The notes below the pieces were generated by a model. It did no database searches, was not told where the DNA came from, and saw only the letters and a program-made list of their open reading frames with translations. Below are positions 10,432 through 21,726 of a DNA stretch of 64,000 nt, piece after piece. Source of the stretch: Sorex araneus. Its lineage: Eukaryota; Chordata; Mammalia; Eulipotyphla; Soricidae. A program made the translations under genes and the position numbers. Where the stretch lies: NCBI RefSeq assembly GCF_027595985.1, contig NC_073303.1, positions 100,412,328-100,476,327 of the forward strand, in the 5' to 3' direction. Within the stretch, counting starts at the first letter, position 1. Each line of letters opens with the position of its first letter.

Positions 10432-10624
10432 GTGGGATCTTTTACTTTCTTACTTTTACTTTCTAACTCTCACTCATTAGCAGTCCATCCTTTTCTCAAC
10501 AGTCAGACTAAGGGAAAGAACTGACTTAGGAGCCAGAGAAGGGGACCTAGGGGAAATACCAGAAAGATGAAGTATTAAACTACGAAAAACTATCAGAGGA
10601 GAAACTGTGCTTTGAATGTTGATT

Positions 10625-11390
10625 TTAAAAAATTCACTAGTTTGTAGTGCTATCCAAGATTCAGGAACACCGTTTCAGGCCCCTACTATTACAACTCTCC
10701 CACTTTGCACCCATCCCCAGGTGATCCTACCCTTCTTCCTCACTATCTAACCCCTCCCCCCACACACACACCTTCTCTTCCTTTTTCAATCCCTCCCCAA
10801 CCAACCCCTTCCTTCTGCTAACCACCAGTACCGTTCTTAGAGTTCAAGAGGGTTCGTTGTTGTGATTTGTTGTTTGGTTTGTTGATCTACATTGCACAAA
10901 GGAGAGAAACTATTTGGTATCCTCTTGTACTTTCTGATGAATTTCACTAAGCATCATCACCTAAAGTTCCATTCATGTCACAAAAGGTGATAATTCATTT
11001 CTTTAACAGCTGCATAGTACTCTACTCAGTACCTACACCACAGTGTCTTTATCCAAACATCTGTACATGAGCATTTAATCTGCAGCCAGATCTTGGCCAG
11101 AGAGAGTACAGAAAGTAGGGCATTTGCTTTGCACACAGCCAACCTGGACCAAATCCCTGGCAGCACGTGTGGCTCCACCAGAAATGAGTACAGGGCCTGG
11201 AGTAATTCCTGAACACTTCTGGTGTGATCCCACAACAAAATGCTGTGTTTTTTGTGTATATGCATTTTGTCTTCTCAAATTATTTTTTTGAGAAAAAAAA
11301 TTGAAAATATTTTTTCAGATAAATACCCGAGTGAAAATGCTAAAGGAATAGTTAGACAGTGGAAGCCATTTTTTATTTAATGTTTTCTAA
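10625..11390 (-). mobile_element. older L1 3' fragment (split by SINE)
   Basis: 'tttcactaagcatcatcacc', 'aacagctgcatagtactcta' and 'tctttatccaaacatctgta' are the inverted end of L1 ORF2, diverged from the copy at 8.6 kb. The sequence resumes after the SINE with a 'gataaatacccgagtgaaaa' segment. A C-rich 3' UTR tract lies at 10.68-10.80 kb. Confidence 0.75.
11093..11242 (+). mobile_element. SOR-A SINE, old, within older L1
   Basis: Diverged head (ggccagagagagtacagaaa), B box reduced to ggaccaaatcc, 3' end ctggtgtgatcccacaac and no A tail. Confidence 0.8.
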
Positions 11391-11739
11391 TGTTCTAAAA
11401 CGGAAACCAAAACTTTCCAAGGAGAGATAAAGCCCTGATACAACTGCTAGAACTGAGGGGGGTCGGGGCCAGAAAAGCCTTCTTCTCAGCAGATGCCATG
11501 AAGCCTGCTGGGCTTCCAGTGGGGGCAGTGATAAGAGGGGGACTGGGTGTGGTCACCACCAGCCCAGAGCAGACGTTAAGATAGGACACGCACTTTATCT
11601 GGTAACAATGGGACAACCTACAGTTTGTCCTGGCCGAAATCTGACAAGAAGGGATAAGACTCCAGGAAACTGAGTCTCCAGACAACTAGCCCAAGGGCTC
11701 CCATGAACTACTGGCCCAAGTGTTTGTTCCTTCATCTAT
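11391..11739. other. single-copy DNA
   Basis: Nothing recognised. Confidence 0.5.
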
Positions 11740-11860
11740 CCCAAATTCATCCACTGAGATCCAGCATTGACTGCACGTCAGCCACATACCAAGAATGGGG
11801 TTGGAAGAAGGAGGCACCTTGGTGAACAAGGCCGCCATCTACCCACTCAGGAGAGACAAA
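11740..11860 (+). mobile_element. L2-like LINE 3' fragment
   Basis: 'gtcagccacataccaagaat...ggtgaacaaggc' resembles the ancient L2 3' end (tgccaggcactgtgctagg...tgaacaa pattern). Diverged and short. Confidence 0.4.
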
Positions 11861-11954
11861 GGTACACCAGGGAAACAAGGAAGTTGTGTTTAGGTACAAG
11901 ATTGTGTGCTAAAATGGGACAAGTATAATGATGATGGTGATGACTAGATCACCA

Positions 11955-12125
11955 CTAATTCATGGCCCAGGTGCCAAATCCTTAAAGTAAGATCGATCAC
12001 TTCATTTCCCAGACATGGAAACGAAGGCTCAGAGAGGCTGGTGATTGCATACAGATCACACAGCAACAAGCAGGGCTGATTCACAGAGGAGGACTGTGCT
12101 GTGCCAATGCCCTGATTCTCTCTCC
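11955..12125 (-). mobile_element. MIR SINE
   Basis: 'cccagacatggaaacgaagg', 'ctcagagaggctggtgattg' and 'cagatcacacagcaacaagc' lie in MIR order on the minus strand. Confidence 0.8.
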
Positions 12126-12435
12126 ACTGCTTGGGGCTGTGAGCCAAAGACTCCTTGGAGGGAATAGTAGGGGAAAAATATAGAACCAACATGATGCCAC
12201 ATTGCACTAACCACCCAGCCTGTATTTCACTGCTAAGTGCTTACACATCGGAACCCACAGAGTAGCATTTCAGGAGCGGCGTCACGCTGAAGACAGTTCA
12301 GGGCTAGAGGGGCCTGCAGATTCCTAAAGCCAAGTTGTGAACCTGCTGCGCTGATTCTACCTACCCTAGAATTCCATTCGCTGGTGAGCGAGGCTCTACT
12401 GACGGTGGTCGGGCTCATCATCAAGACATGCACAG

Positions 12436-12618
12436 GGCTGGATCGATAGCACAGCAGGTAGGGCCTTTGGCTTGCACACTGCTGACCCAGGTTCGATTCC
12501 CAGCATCCCATATGGTCCCCTGAGGACCACCGGGTGTAATTCCTGAGTGCATGAGTCAGGAGTAACCCCTGTGCATCACTGGGTGTGACCCAAAAAGAAA
12601 AAGAAAAAAAAAGAAAGA
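12436..12618 (+). mobile_element. SOR-A SINE with 13-base TSD
   Basis: Target duplication aagacatgcacag at 12423-12435 and 12619-12631 is perfect. Tail (AAAAAG)n/(AAAG)n. Head has two differences from the young consensus. Confidence 0.97.
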
Positions 12619-12631
12619 AAGACATGCACAG

Positions 12632-13213
12632 CAAAAATCTACAGGGTGGGAAACCAGATGAGAGAGAGACAGATGGGGTTCCCGGCTCACAAAGCACATT
12701 CATTCACTTACACATTCCCTTGATTTTTTTTCAAGCAAATTTCCCCCACATGGAGAACTTTATTCATGACCACAAGTTTATTTCCCTCCCCAAAGACCAA
12801 CTGTAAGCAGATTTTATCACAACCAAGACTTCGTCGTCTTCCCCGAACAAGATGAAGCTCGGAAGGGAATAGTAGGCCCTTTCTTTTCCTCACTGACATC
12901 TCCCCCCACTTCAGAATGCATGCATCCCTGACGGCCAGCCTTCTCTTAGATCTGCAGGCCTCTCAGCACATTCAAGTCTCAACACAATCTTCTTTGTAGT
13001 TGAGAATTTTTCTGGAGAAACGGGCTTAGTCCATAACCACATGGCTTCCTGTCACCAGGCTGCTTTTCCTGGGTCTATGGAGAATCCTTTCCCTTTCTGC
13101 TCTGTGTGACTCTGTGGAGCTGGTGCTTGCCACATTTCTCAGGGAAAAGTGTGGTATCTTCAAGGAAAGCACAGAGCACGTTTTAAACCCATTTGGAAAA
13201 TAAGGATTCTTGG
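12632..13213. other. single-copy DNA
   Basis: No repeat or exon recognised. Confidence 0.5.
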
Positions 13214-13389
13214 GATTGGAGTGAAAGTATAGTGGGTAGGGCATTTGCCTCTTGCAGGGCCAATCCAGGTTTAATTCCAGCACCCTATATGGTTCCCAAA
13301 GCCCTCCAGGAGTAAATCCTGAGTGCAGAGCCAGAGTAACCCTCGGCACCACCAGGTGTGGCCCAAGAACAGAAAAATGAAAATAAAAA
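13214..13389 (+). mobile_element. SOR-A SINE, diverged
   Basis: A box tagtgggtagggcatttgcc retained, B box ggtttaattcc, ends ggtgtggcccaagaacag. Possible flanks aataaggattctt / aataaaaattctt. Confidence 0.88.
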
Positions 13390-13545
13390 TTCTTCTCCCC
13401 TGCTGATTCTAATACTGACACCACCTTATTCCCTTCCAAACCAGCTTTCCTTCCTCCAAGGAGAAAAACCTGAGTTCTGTAACCATTTTCCTTCTTTCTG
13501 AAGGGGGCTGAGGGAGGGATCCAGTGTAATGCTCAAAAGGTCCGG

Positions 13546-13746
13546 TGCCACTCCTGGTGATACTTGGCAACGGAACCAAATGGTTTCATTCTAGGACCCG
13601 TGAGTGATACTGTTCAGGACCAGTGGTTCTGGGGCGCCAACAGGATGACACCTGGGGAAGCTCCGGACACCATGCAGGGTCAGAGATTGATCTGGGGCCT
13701 CATACATGCTATGATACACCCCAGCACTTTGAGCTATGCCCCGGCC
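13546..13746 (-). mobile_element. SOR-C ancient SINE
   Basis: On the minus strand it opens ggggccggggcatagctcaa. Further in is a 'gcgccccagaaccactggtc' word that matches the related word at 40.86 kb (ggccccagcaccattggttc). No A tail. Confidence 0.55.
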
Positions 13747-14194
13747 CCTATTCTGTGTGCATGTTCTGATGTCTCACTTAAGCTTTGTGCAAGGTTCTTC
13801 TGTCTCCCATACCAAAGCAAAAGACCATTCACACAGTCCATGCGGGCAGCCGGGCTTTCCTGTGGCCAGAGCGCCACAGCCAACCTCGGCGGTGGGTATT
13901 CCATTCAAGCCACAGCCTCTGACAACAAGGAAAGGGGGTGAATGGGGAGCGCGTGATGGTCTCCTTAGGACACATGAAGCACTGGCCGTGATCTTAGGCC
14001 TGACCTCACCTACCAAAACATAGCATCAGATCTGAACAGTTCAGAAGAGCTTTGATACACGGCTGCTCAAGGAACCTGCTTCCAGAAACTCAGAATTACA
14101 GGCCTTTTTCTTTTTTTCCCAGGGAATGCACTTACGAGGTATGTTCCACCTACCTAGATCTTAGAGATGGTGGAATCAGTAAAGGAAGGATACA
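13747..14194. other. single-copy DNA
   Basis: No repeat recognised. The 125- and 95-codon frames overlapping here begin inside the SINE and have no domain. Confidence 0.45.
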
Positions 14195-14262
14195 GAAGAG
14201 GGAGAAAAGGAAAAAGAGAGAGAGAGAAGGAGGAAAGAGAGAAAGGAGGAAAGAGAGACATT
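14195..14262. repeat. GA-rich low-complexity tract
   Basis: Irregular (GA)n / (GAAAG)n purine run on the plus strand. Confidence 0.85.
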
Positions 14263-16383
14263 GAATGTACATTGGATTTTTAAAAAATTCTATGGAAAAT
14301 AATTGAATGTTAAAAATAAATAACTGACTTAAACTCCCCAAATAAACCTATGCCAGGAGCAAGGGCTATGGCCAAGTAGAATCCTGAGTTGCACCACAGG
14401 GTGCCATAGTCCAATCAAACTCACAAGACTTCCTTCTTCTCTCCTTCTCAGACCCTCCCTCGAAGCTGGGGACAGGCGCTCCATCTCCTAGTGCCTTCAT
14501 GGGGCACTTCCTTTTATCCCAACCAGGCAGGGACACGGAAGACATTCAGGCATTCACCCAAGGACAATGGGAGGGGGAGGGCCAGGAGGGCAGGAACAAG
14601 TTGGAAGGCGCAGGCTGAGCTCTCCGTGTCTTTGAAAGGGTTCCTGGGACAGCTGGTGTGGATTATGCCCAGAGCTTGATTTCAAAGAAGCCAGGTTAGG
14701 AAAGGAGGGTGTGGAGGGAAGGAAAGGGATGGAGGGGCCTCAAGGCTCATGCAGGTGCAGGGAACATCTGAGTAGATGCTACTAGTTAATACAGCCCAGG
14801 AGGACTCTCGGGATCAAGGGCAGAAAGAAGGGCCAGAGTTCGGGACCAGCAGGAAGCACACGGCTCTGGGTCCCCCTCGGGGGCCACCACAGTGCCAATC
14901 CAGGGTTTGGTCAGGCCTCTGATGCTCTGTCCCCACCCTCCTGTGTCCCTTCCCAGTGCTCTGTTGAGGCCGTGGCACCAAGACTCAGGCTGCCAGGCTT
15001 CTTCAGCCTTCTGAGGCATTGTCTGAGTAGTCTGGGCAAAGAGAGGGGGACCTCTCTTTTGCCACAGGAAAAGGGGTTCTCCAGGCTGGGATCCCCCAAC
15101 TCCAGATCTCCCGCCTTGGCCAGGATGCAGAGTTCTTGCAAGTGCGCAACCCAGGGCTTCTTTCCTGGAGAGGCTACTAACGGGCCCTAACAGCAAACAC
15201 CTGGAGGGGTCCCCCAGAGGGTCAAAAAGGTCCAGCCAGTGGCAGGGTCTGAGAGAAGGTCCCTGATTGCTCCAGAGTCCTATTATTTGGTGACTGCCAC
15301 TCTCCATCCCCGCATGAACTGCCCCTCCCTGCCAGCCTCCTGTGTGTCCTCCAGGTGGTCTGCTTGGCTCTAGTCTCGGGTCCTGTTAGGACTATGGCCA
15401 CATATGTGCCCCCATGAGGCAATCTCGAAGTGCCAGGCACAAGGCAAGAACTGATTAAATAGGTGATCGGGAGAGAGTCAGCTAGAGAGATCCAGGGAGC
15501 ACAGGAACCTTCCACAAACAGTGAACCCAAATCCTTGACACCGGACAGTGCAGTGACTGAGAGTTCCTGAGAGTTACCAGTGACCCCAGTCTGGTTTCAG
15601 GACTTCTGCTAGGAGAGGTGTGTGTGTATGGTGGGGGGCGGTGTCTTCTGGTTATTCTTCAGTGAATCACATAAAAGGGGCTTCCTGAGGTTCAGCTGTC
15701 AAGATGAGCAAGTGTGAACCAGTGACTCTTAGTGGGAGGCATTTGTCTCTCCAGTCCACCGGGGACATCTGACAATGGTCTGTGAGTATTTTTCATGGCC
15801 ATGACCAAGAAGGAGAAGGCACTGGAACCTGAGGTACAATGCTATGGAATTCCCTAGGAGGCCCAGGGCAGCCCTCTGAACAGAGAACCAATTTGCCCCA
15901 AATGACAACCAGGCCACGATTGAGAAACCCTAGGCTGGAAGGCATGAACAGAGCAAGCTGGATTCTCCACACAGCTGGGAACTCTCACCCAGCTAAATCT
16001 TCAGGCCAAGCAGTGGCTCCCACAGAAAGGACACTCCTTCCAGCACCATCTTTCTCCCCCCCACCCCCACTCTGCCCAACTCCCCATTCTGTCCACTCCT
16101 GCTACCAGCCTTCTTTCTCTTATTGACACTGCCAAGCCTCCATCCTCTGCCAAGCTATGTAGATCCTATCCCCATGGGATGAGGTCTTATATGTTCTCCT
16201 TCCTCCCCGCTTCCTAGAGGCCCCCTAAAACAGCCAGCCCACTCTGGAGAGAAGCTGAGATTAAAGATGGCTTTCCCAAGACTTTGTTTGGTCTTTGTTG
16301 TTATTATTATTTGCATTATTTTAAACCAGTATTTATCATTCTTTGGACCATCTATTCCTTGACATCAGAATCTTCAATGTATT
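14263..16383. other. 2.1 kb single-copy DNA
   Basis: No interspersed repeat recognised. The 173-codon minus-strand frame at 14786-15307 lacks any domain. A short GT run lies near 15620. This is the longest unique-looking stretch in the first third of the window. Confidence 0.45.
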
Positions 16384-16401
16384 AAAGAATGAAATCCCTG
16401 G

Positions 16402-16532
16402 AGAGACCGTACAGTGGGTAGGGTACTTGCCTCACACACAGCTGACCCAGGTTTGATTCCTGGCATCCCATCCTGAACACTGTCAGAAGTAATTACTGAG
16501 GCATTGCTGGGTGCCATCCCCCCACCAACAAA
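16402..16532 (+). mobile_element. SOR-A SINE with internal deletion and TSD
   Basis: Flanks aaagaatgaaatccctgg (16384-16401) and aaagaataaaatccctgg (16533-16550) differ at one base. The gtcccctgagcacc segment is shortened and the tail is interrupted by C runs. Confidence 0.93.
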
Positions 16533-16659
16533 AAAGAATAAAATCCCTGGAAAATAAGACTCAGAGGCCTTGCTCTTTATCTACTTAAACTTCAGAGCCA
16601 GGCATTTGCGTTGATTCAAAGCATGTATTTAAAGAGTTTTTCCCTCTCAATCTTTTACT

Positions 16660-17490
16660 ATTGTTCTCAAGGAAAGAAGGTTATATCATGTTGGTTTGTA
16701 AGATGATATAGGTTTCAGGTGAGCATCATGATAAGCCAAACTCTGGATTGCATGACGTACACCACCATATGTCTAATTTTATTCTTCATCCATCAATGGA
16801 CCACTTTGATCCCACTGAATCACTCATGACCCTCCATCTCTTCTGATAGACATTAATGGGTCTTACTGCTCAAGAGTCTGTTTTTATTTTACTTAGTTCA
16901 TTTGTTTTGTCTCTTAGGCATCACAGATAGGAGCATTAGAAGCATTTTGCTTTCCTAGGACTCACTTAACCAAGCCTAACACCAGCTAGATCCATCCATG
17001 TATATATATATGTGTGTGTGTGTATGTGTTTGTGTGTGTGCATGTGTGTATGTATGTATATATCATATTATATTTTATGTGCATATTTATATATAAAGCA
17101 TATACATTTTAAATAGCTGACTTGTATATATACCACATCTTCATTATTCACTCATATGCCATAGGTTGTTTAAACTCCTAGCTATTATCAATAATGCTGA
17201 ATCCAGCCAAGCATGCAGAAATCTCTTTGGATTTATGTCTGAGTATTTTTTGGTATAAACATCCAGAAGTGATATAACTGGATCATATGGAATTTCTATT
17301 TCTAATTTTTTTTAGAACCATCCATCCTGTTTCCCACCATTGATGTACCCACTGGCATTCCCACCCCAGGAGTACAAGGGCTCTCTTCTCTTCTTATGCT
17401 CCCCAGCACCTGTTGGTTTTTGTCTTTTTGATAAAGGCCATTCCCAAGGAGTATTTTGTGCATGCCTGGAAAAAATGCATGAGAAGGATG
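16660..17490 (-). mobile_element. older L1 3' fragment
   Basis: 'agctagatccatccatgtat', 'atatgccataggttgtttaa', 'tattatcaataatgctgaat' and 'ccagaagtgatataactgga' are the inverted L1 ORF2 end. 'ccagcacctgttggtttttg' is at the far side. More diverged than the 8-10 kb copy. Confidence 0.8.
17001..17095. repeat. (TA)n/(TG)n low-complexity repeat
   Basis: Mixed TATA, TGTG and GTATGT units. Lies within the older L1 near its variable region. Confidence 0.9.
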
Positions 17491-18562
17491 TTGTAGAATC
17501 AAAGGAATGATAAATGGGAGAAACCCAAGTGAAAAAGTCAGCCATCTGTCAAAGGACTTCGGTGAGAAATTGGTGGCCAGGAAGAAGTACAGAAACGTTT
17601 TTGCATTGAGCTCTTCAGGATGGAATTGATGGCATTTCCCCCACGAAAGTATGCTGATATCTTATCTCCAAGTACCTATGAATGTCATCTTGATTTTAAA
17701 ACACAGTGCTTGCAGATATCATGGAGCCAGATGTAGTGATGCTAGACCAGAGCAGCCTAAGTCTTGAGCCTTGTGTGCATTCACGGAGAGGCAAAGACAC
17801 AAACATACAGAAGGCTCAGTGATGATGAGGCAGGGAATGCGCCCATGGAACAACAGACCAAGGACCCTGAGGATACCTGGCAGCCACATTAACAAGAAAG
17901 AGGCAGGAATGAACCCTCATCTGCCGCTGTCAAAGAGCACAGTAACACTTTGATCTGGGCTATGGTGGGACAGTCCTTTTCTGTTGTGCAAGCTGGCCAG
18001 TTCTGTGGCACTCTGTTATGGCCGACAAAAGAGATGGAAACAGACTCTGGCACTACAGTAGGAGCATTTGGAAGAATGAAGATGAGTTGACCAGGCTCCC
18101 TCAACCCAAATCTCTTATCATGACACTGCCCCCTCACCCCCAGGAGGTGAAGCATCTTTAGGTATCATGCTAAAGACATCCCTCAGGACTTTAGGGTCCA
18201 GAAGTCCCACAGTCTCTTGTGTCACTTAAATAAATCTCCAAAGTATGGGTGGGGTGGGCAACACTCAGGGGCTATAAACACATACAGCTCAGTAAATACT
18301 GTGGGACAAAGGAGGGTGATCACTCCATAAGGCGGAAGGACTTGGGGAAGCCCTGGGAATCAGTCAGCATCACCTATCCCCTTTACCCGTCAACAGGCAT
18401 TTTCAGATGGAAGTTCCCCCATTCAGAAGCTGTGCCCACTCAGTGCTATTCTTGGTGGTCCATCCTGCAGCAGACAGCTTCTACAGCAATCCTGAGGGCC
18501 AAGGGGGTCAACTGACCTGGTGGAAAAGATGGGGAGCAGCTGACCCTAAATATGGGGGGGGG
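17491..18562. other. single-copy DNA
   Basis: Nothing recognised. Ends in a G run (18555-18563) at the 3' side of an inverted SINE. Confidence 0.45.
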
Positions 18563-18677
18563 GAATTAGGTCACACCTGGTGGAGTGAGGGGACCATGCG
18601 TAGTTCTGGGAAGTAGACTAGGGTCAGCAGCATGAAAGGCAATTACCTCACTCTTGTACTACCTCTCTGGCCCTGGA
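18563..18677 (-). mobile_element. SOR-A SINE, old and internally shortened
   Basis: 'ggtcacacctggtgga', 'ggggaccatgcgtag' and 'tactacctctctggccc' mark the 3' end, middle and head of an inverted SINE. Most of the body is lost. Confidence 0.6.
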
Positions 18678-19430
18678 ACATTTTAAAAGAGGGTTTTCAT
18701 GTCCACAATAAAATTCTAGAAATGCAAAGGAGCGAGCATCATGGTTTTCTTTTTCAAGGTGCAGGCACTGAGCACTGAGAGGTCCAGTTGCTCAAGCCAC
18801 CCCAGCAAGTCAAAGCAAGTTAGAGATACAGAGGCCCATCTTCCCTGCTAAAGCCTGAGGGGCCTTTGCCTTTCAGCTGCACAAACCAAGTGGCATGCTG
18901 GTTGGGGGCTGCCCCTGGGCCAGCAGGAATGGCTTCATGTTCTGCTACGAGAGGCAGAGAGAGCAGATCTCACCCAGAGTCCCAGGAAGCTCCCCTTCCA
19001 AGGCAGCCGTCTAGCAGCCAGCTGCATGCAACACCTCGTGGTACACGACGCATATGACATAAACTGCTCATCTCTTGACTCAGCATGTGTTTCAAAGGAC
19101 TGAAAATATTCAGCGTCTGCTCTATGCCAGACACTGTGTGGGGCAGGCAATGTCAACTCCGGGTAAGTAGGAGAAACAAGTAGGAGTCACAGAGATGGAA
19201 TGATTACAAACTAGGTGAGTTATGCAATGGAAAATTTAAAAAATCTATGATCACTTGTAGGGGAACTTGTAGATGATATTTTCAAAGAGGTTACAATATT
19301 GTCTTAAGTAAAAACTTTGGCTTGTTTGACCATTCTCACTTAACCATTTTTAGGCTCTCCTTTTAGGTTAATATAATGGTAGTCTGAGATTTATGCACGT
19401 GAGATATCATGTTTGAAATGAAATTGAAAT
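18678..19430. other. single-copy DNA with probable MIR and L2 scraps
   Basis: 18755-18840 has weak inverted MIR features (cactgagaggtccagttgct). 19100-19150 (tctgctctatgccagacact) resembles the L2 3' end. Neither is secure. Confidence 0.35.
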
Positions 19431-19446
19431 GCAACTAGAAATTTCT

Positions 19447-19616
19447 TTTTTTTGGGGGGGGTCACACCCGGCTATGCACAGGGGTTACTTCTGGCTCATG
19501 CACTCAGGAATTACTCCTGGCGGTGCTTGAGGGACCATATGGGATGCTAGGATTCAAACCTGGGTCAGCTGCATGCAAGGCAAACGCCCTACCCGCTGTG
19601 CTATTGCTCCAGCCCC
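19447..19616 (-). mobile_element. SOR-A SINE with 16-base TSD
   Basis: Target duplication gcaactagaaatttct (19431-19446) and gcaactggaaatttct (19617-19632). Poly-T then G8 at the 3' side. Complete head. Confidence 0.97.
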
Positions 19617-19708
19617 GCAACTGGAAATTTCTAATGGAGCTGAACATTTCTAGAAAGAAGGATGAGAAAATAAGGATGATTTATATAATCATTTAAATGT
19701 AGCCACAT

Positions 19709-19960
19709 GGGGCTGGGGATATAGAACATGGGTTACTATGCATAGCCACACATGCACCCAACATTAGCTCCATACCTGGCACTACTTGGTTCCCAACCTC
19801 TAAAGACCATGACCCTGGAATTCAGACCCACCCCAGCACCTCTTCACAGTGGTCCTGGAATCTCTGGCATCACATGGCCCATGTGGCATTACATCCCCAG
19901 GCTGTTGCACTGAGCCCCACACCCAGTTGTCTGGAAATCATTAAGATTTACATCTCCCCC
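19709..19960 (+). mobile_element. SOR-C-like ancient SINE
   Basis: Begins ggggctggggatatagaaca and ends with 'gttgcactgagccccacaccc'. Its first part (19733-19836) is repeated in inverted orientation at 20.65 kb, so it is either a dispersed family or a local duplication. Confidence 0.5.
19733..19836 (+). repeat. inverted repeat, arm 1
   Basis: Reverse complement of 20644-20748 at about 90% identity by eye. Shared words include 'acccaacattagctccatac' and 'ccctggaattcagaccca'. Confidence 0.9.
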
Positions 19961-20051
19961 AAAATGTAGCAATGTTTATTTAAATATAGCATACTCTTAA
20001 ACTATTTTATATTGTGCTATTCTCTTCTTGGGGGCAGGGGTGTGTGCTGGG

Positions 20052-20207
20052 GAGGCAAACCCAGCAGTGCTCAGGGCATACTCATAGCTCTACACTCAGG
20101 AATTACTTCTGGTGGGCTTGGGGGACCATATAAGATGCTAGGGATTGAACCTGTGTGGACCACGTGCAAGGCAGGTGCCCTACCTGCTGTACAATCTCTC
20201 CAGATCC
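20052..20207 (-). mobile_element. SOR-A SINE, diverged
   Basis: 'aaacccagcagtgctcaggg', 'aggaattacttctggtgggc' and 'tacaatctctccagatcc' mark an inverted copy. No poly-T remains. Confidence 0.88.
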
Positions 20208-20643
20208 ATGATGTTTTGCTAATATACAATACATTATACTCTGCCCTCTACTTTCCTGGATGCTTGGAATTTCCCCCCAAAGTTTTAAAGACCACAATTA
20301 AATAGACATTTGTAGAAAAGCTGTTTGGGTTTTTCCTTCTTCCTTTGAATTGTCCCTTTAAGATTAACCTGAGTAGTGAGGTCCTGAGTGAAAATACAGG
20401 CTCCATGAAGATACTCCTGCCAAGCTCTGGACCTGCCCTTGAGGTCCTGCGAACACATTACAGCCATGCCGGTGATGCCTCCACTGTTTCTTCACTGAGA
20501 GGCTGGAAGAGGCACGGCCATGGCAGTCAGCACTTCTCCCATTCCCAGTAAGTGGCTGAAGGGCCGATCTCATTAGCAAGCTGCTCCCAGTGCGCAGACG
20601 CTGCACTGGAGAATCGGTGGACTAAGGGCGAATCCCAGCTCTC
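20208..20643. other. single-copy DNA
   Basis: Nothing recognised. Confidence 0.45.
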
Positions 20644-20748
20644 CTGGGATGGGTCTGAATTCCAGGGCCATGGTCTCTAGAGGTTGGGGACCAAGTAGTG
20701 CCAAGTATGGAGCTAATGTTGGGTGCATGTATGGCTATGCATTGTAAC
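20644..20748 (-). repeat. inverted repeat, arm 2
   Basis: Partner of 19733-19836, with a spacer of about 800 bases that contains an inverted SOR-A. Confidence 0.9.
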
Positions 20749-20761
20749 ATATTGTGGAGTG

Positions 20762-20831
20762 GAGTATCTCCTCCACTGCCTCGACTTTCTTCCGCCCAAG
20801 GGACCAAGTGAAAATTCCAACAGTAGCTTTG
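20762..20831. repeat. direct repeat copy 1 (about 70 bases)
   Basis: Matches 22166-22237 in the same orientation at close to 90% identity by eye; shared 'gggaccaagtgaa[a/g]attccaac'. It starts only 13 bases after the inverted-repeat arm 2. Confidence 0.88.
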
Positions 20832-21074
20832 GTGGGTAAAAGCTTGGACATCCTAGACTCAGGACTTCCTTTTCTGAGAAACAGGGGTAAGATGTTGCCC
20901 AGCAAGAGGATGTGGGGCTTCCCGACCTATCTTTGGTGTGATCTGCAGGGAAATGTACCAGTCAGCAAATGGACCTTCCACGATGAACACAGGTGCTGCC
21001 TGGACATGAGGCGGGTGGTGGAGCAAAGGGTCTGACTTCCAGACAAGGGCAGAAAGGTCAAGAATGGCTGGGGG

Positions 21075-21235
21075 GGGCTGGAGCGATAGCACAGCGGGTA
21101 GGGCGTTTGCCTTGCACGCGGCCAACCCGGGTTCGAATCCCAGCATCCCATATGGTCCCCTGAGCACCGCCAGGGGTAATTCCTGAGTGCAGAGCCAGGA
21201 GTAACCCCTGTGCATCGCCAGGTGTGACCCAAAAA

Positions 21236-21258
<23 letters not shown>
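21075..21258 (+). mobile_element. SOR-A SINE, young near-consensus copy
   Basis: Best reference copy of the family here. Head ggggctggagcgatagcaca, A box tagcacagcgggtagggc, B box gggttcgaatcc. The body carries 'catcccatatggtcccctga' and 'gagccaggagtaacccctgt' and ends gtgtgacccaaaaagc plus about 22 A. Target duplication aagaatggctggggg (21060-21074 / 21259-21273) is perfect. The tRNA-derived head gives internal pol III promotion, and the A tail indicates L1 mobilisation. Confidence 0.99.
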
Positions 21259-21266
<8 letters not shown>

Positions 21267-21584
21267 CTGGGGGCTCCCTCTGCCTGCAGGCATGCATAGT
21301 CCAGTTGGTTTCATCTCTGGTGGACTCCTCCAGCAGTGCTCCTGGGCTGTCCTTCCTTCTCCACACCCTTTATTGGCAAGGCCTCAGGAATGCAGACAGT
21401 GAGTGACACGGTGACAATGAAGCACTAACCAAGGCATGCGCACTTCTACTTATGGCACAGGGTGGGGGAATGTGTGGTTGGGGGATCCCAACTTCAAACC
21501 GAAGCCAGTCCCTCCCCTCCCTTAAGTTCGATTGTGAACATAAGAGCAAACATTCTAATCACATCTGCAACCACCTCTTTAGTT

Positions 21585-21726
21585 CGGGGGCAACACCCAG
21601 CAGTGATGAGGGCTTACTTATGGCTCAGCACCCAGGGATCACTCCTGGCATGGCTTGGGGGGCCATATAGGGCCCAGGTGGGCTGTGTGTCCAACAGTGC
21701 TCTACCCACTGTACTCTCTTTCCAGA
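21585..21726 (-). mobile_element. SOR-A SINE, old
   Basis: 'ggggcaacacccagcagtga', 'gggatcactcctggcatggc' and 'cccactgtactctctttcca' mark an inverted copy with a deleted B-box region. Confidence 0.82.

Larger units (their letters stand above)
7962..10443 (-). mobile_element. L1 LINE, 5'-truncated (about 2.3 kb plus inserted SINE)
   Basis: Inverted L1. The 3' A-rich end is at about 7970, followed by the 3' UTR (7975-8530) with its CT/GA tract and then the C-terminal part of ORF2 (8533 to about 10431), where the element is truncated. Possible short target duplication gtgggat[t/c]ttt at 7962 and 10432. A SOR-A sits inside. It is dead: no 5' UTR, no ORF1 and a broken ORF2. Confidence 0.93.

Noticed and set aside
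14786-15307. 173-codon minus-strand frame as a host exon
   Set aside because: No domain, no splice acceptor/donor pair that keeps frame, composition-driven.
17001-17095. Telomere- or satellite-like TG/TA array
   Set aside because: Ordinary TA/TG low-complexity sequence inside an older L1.
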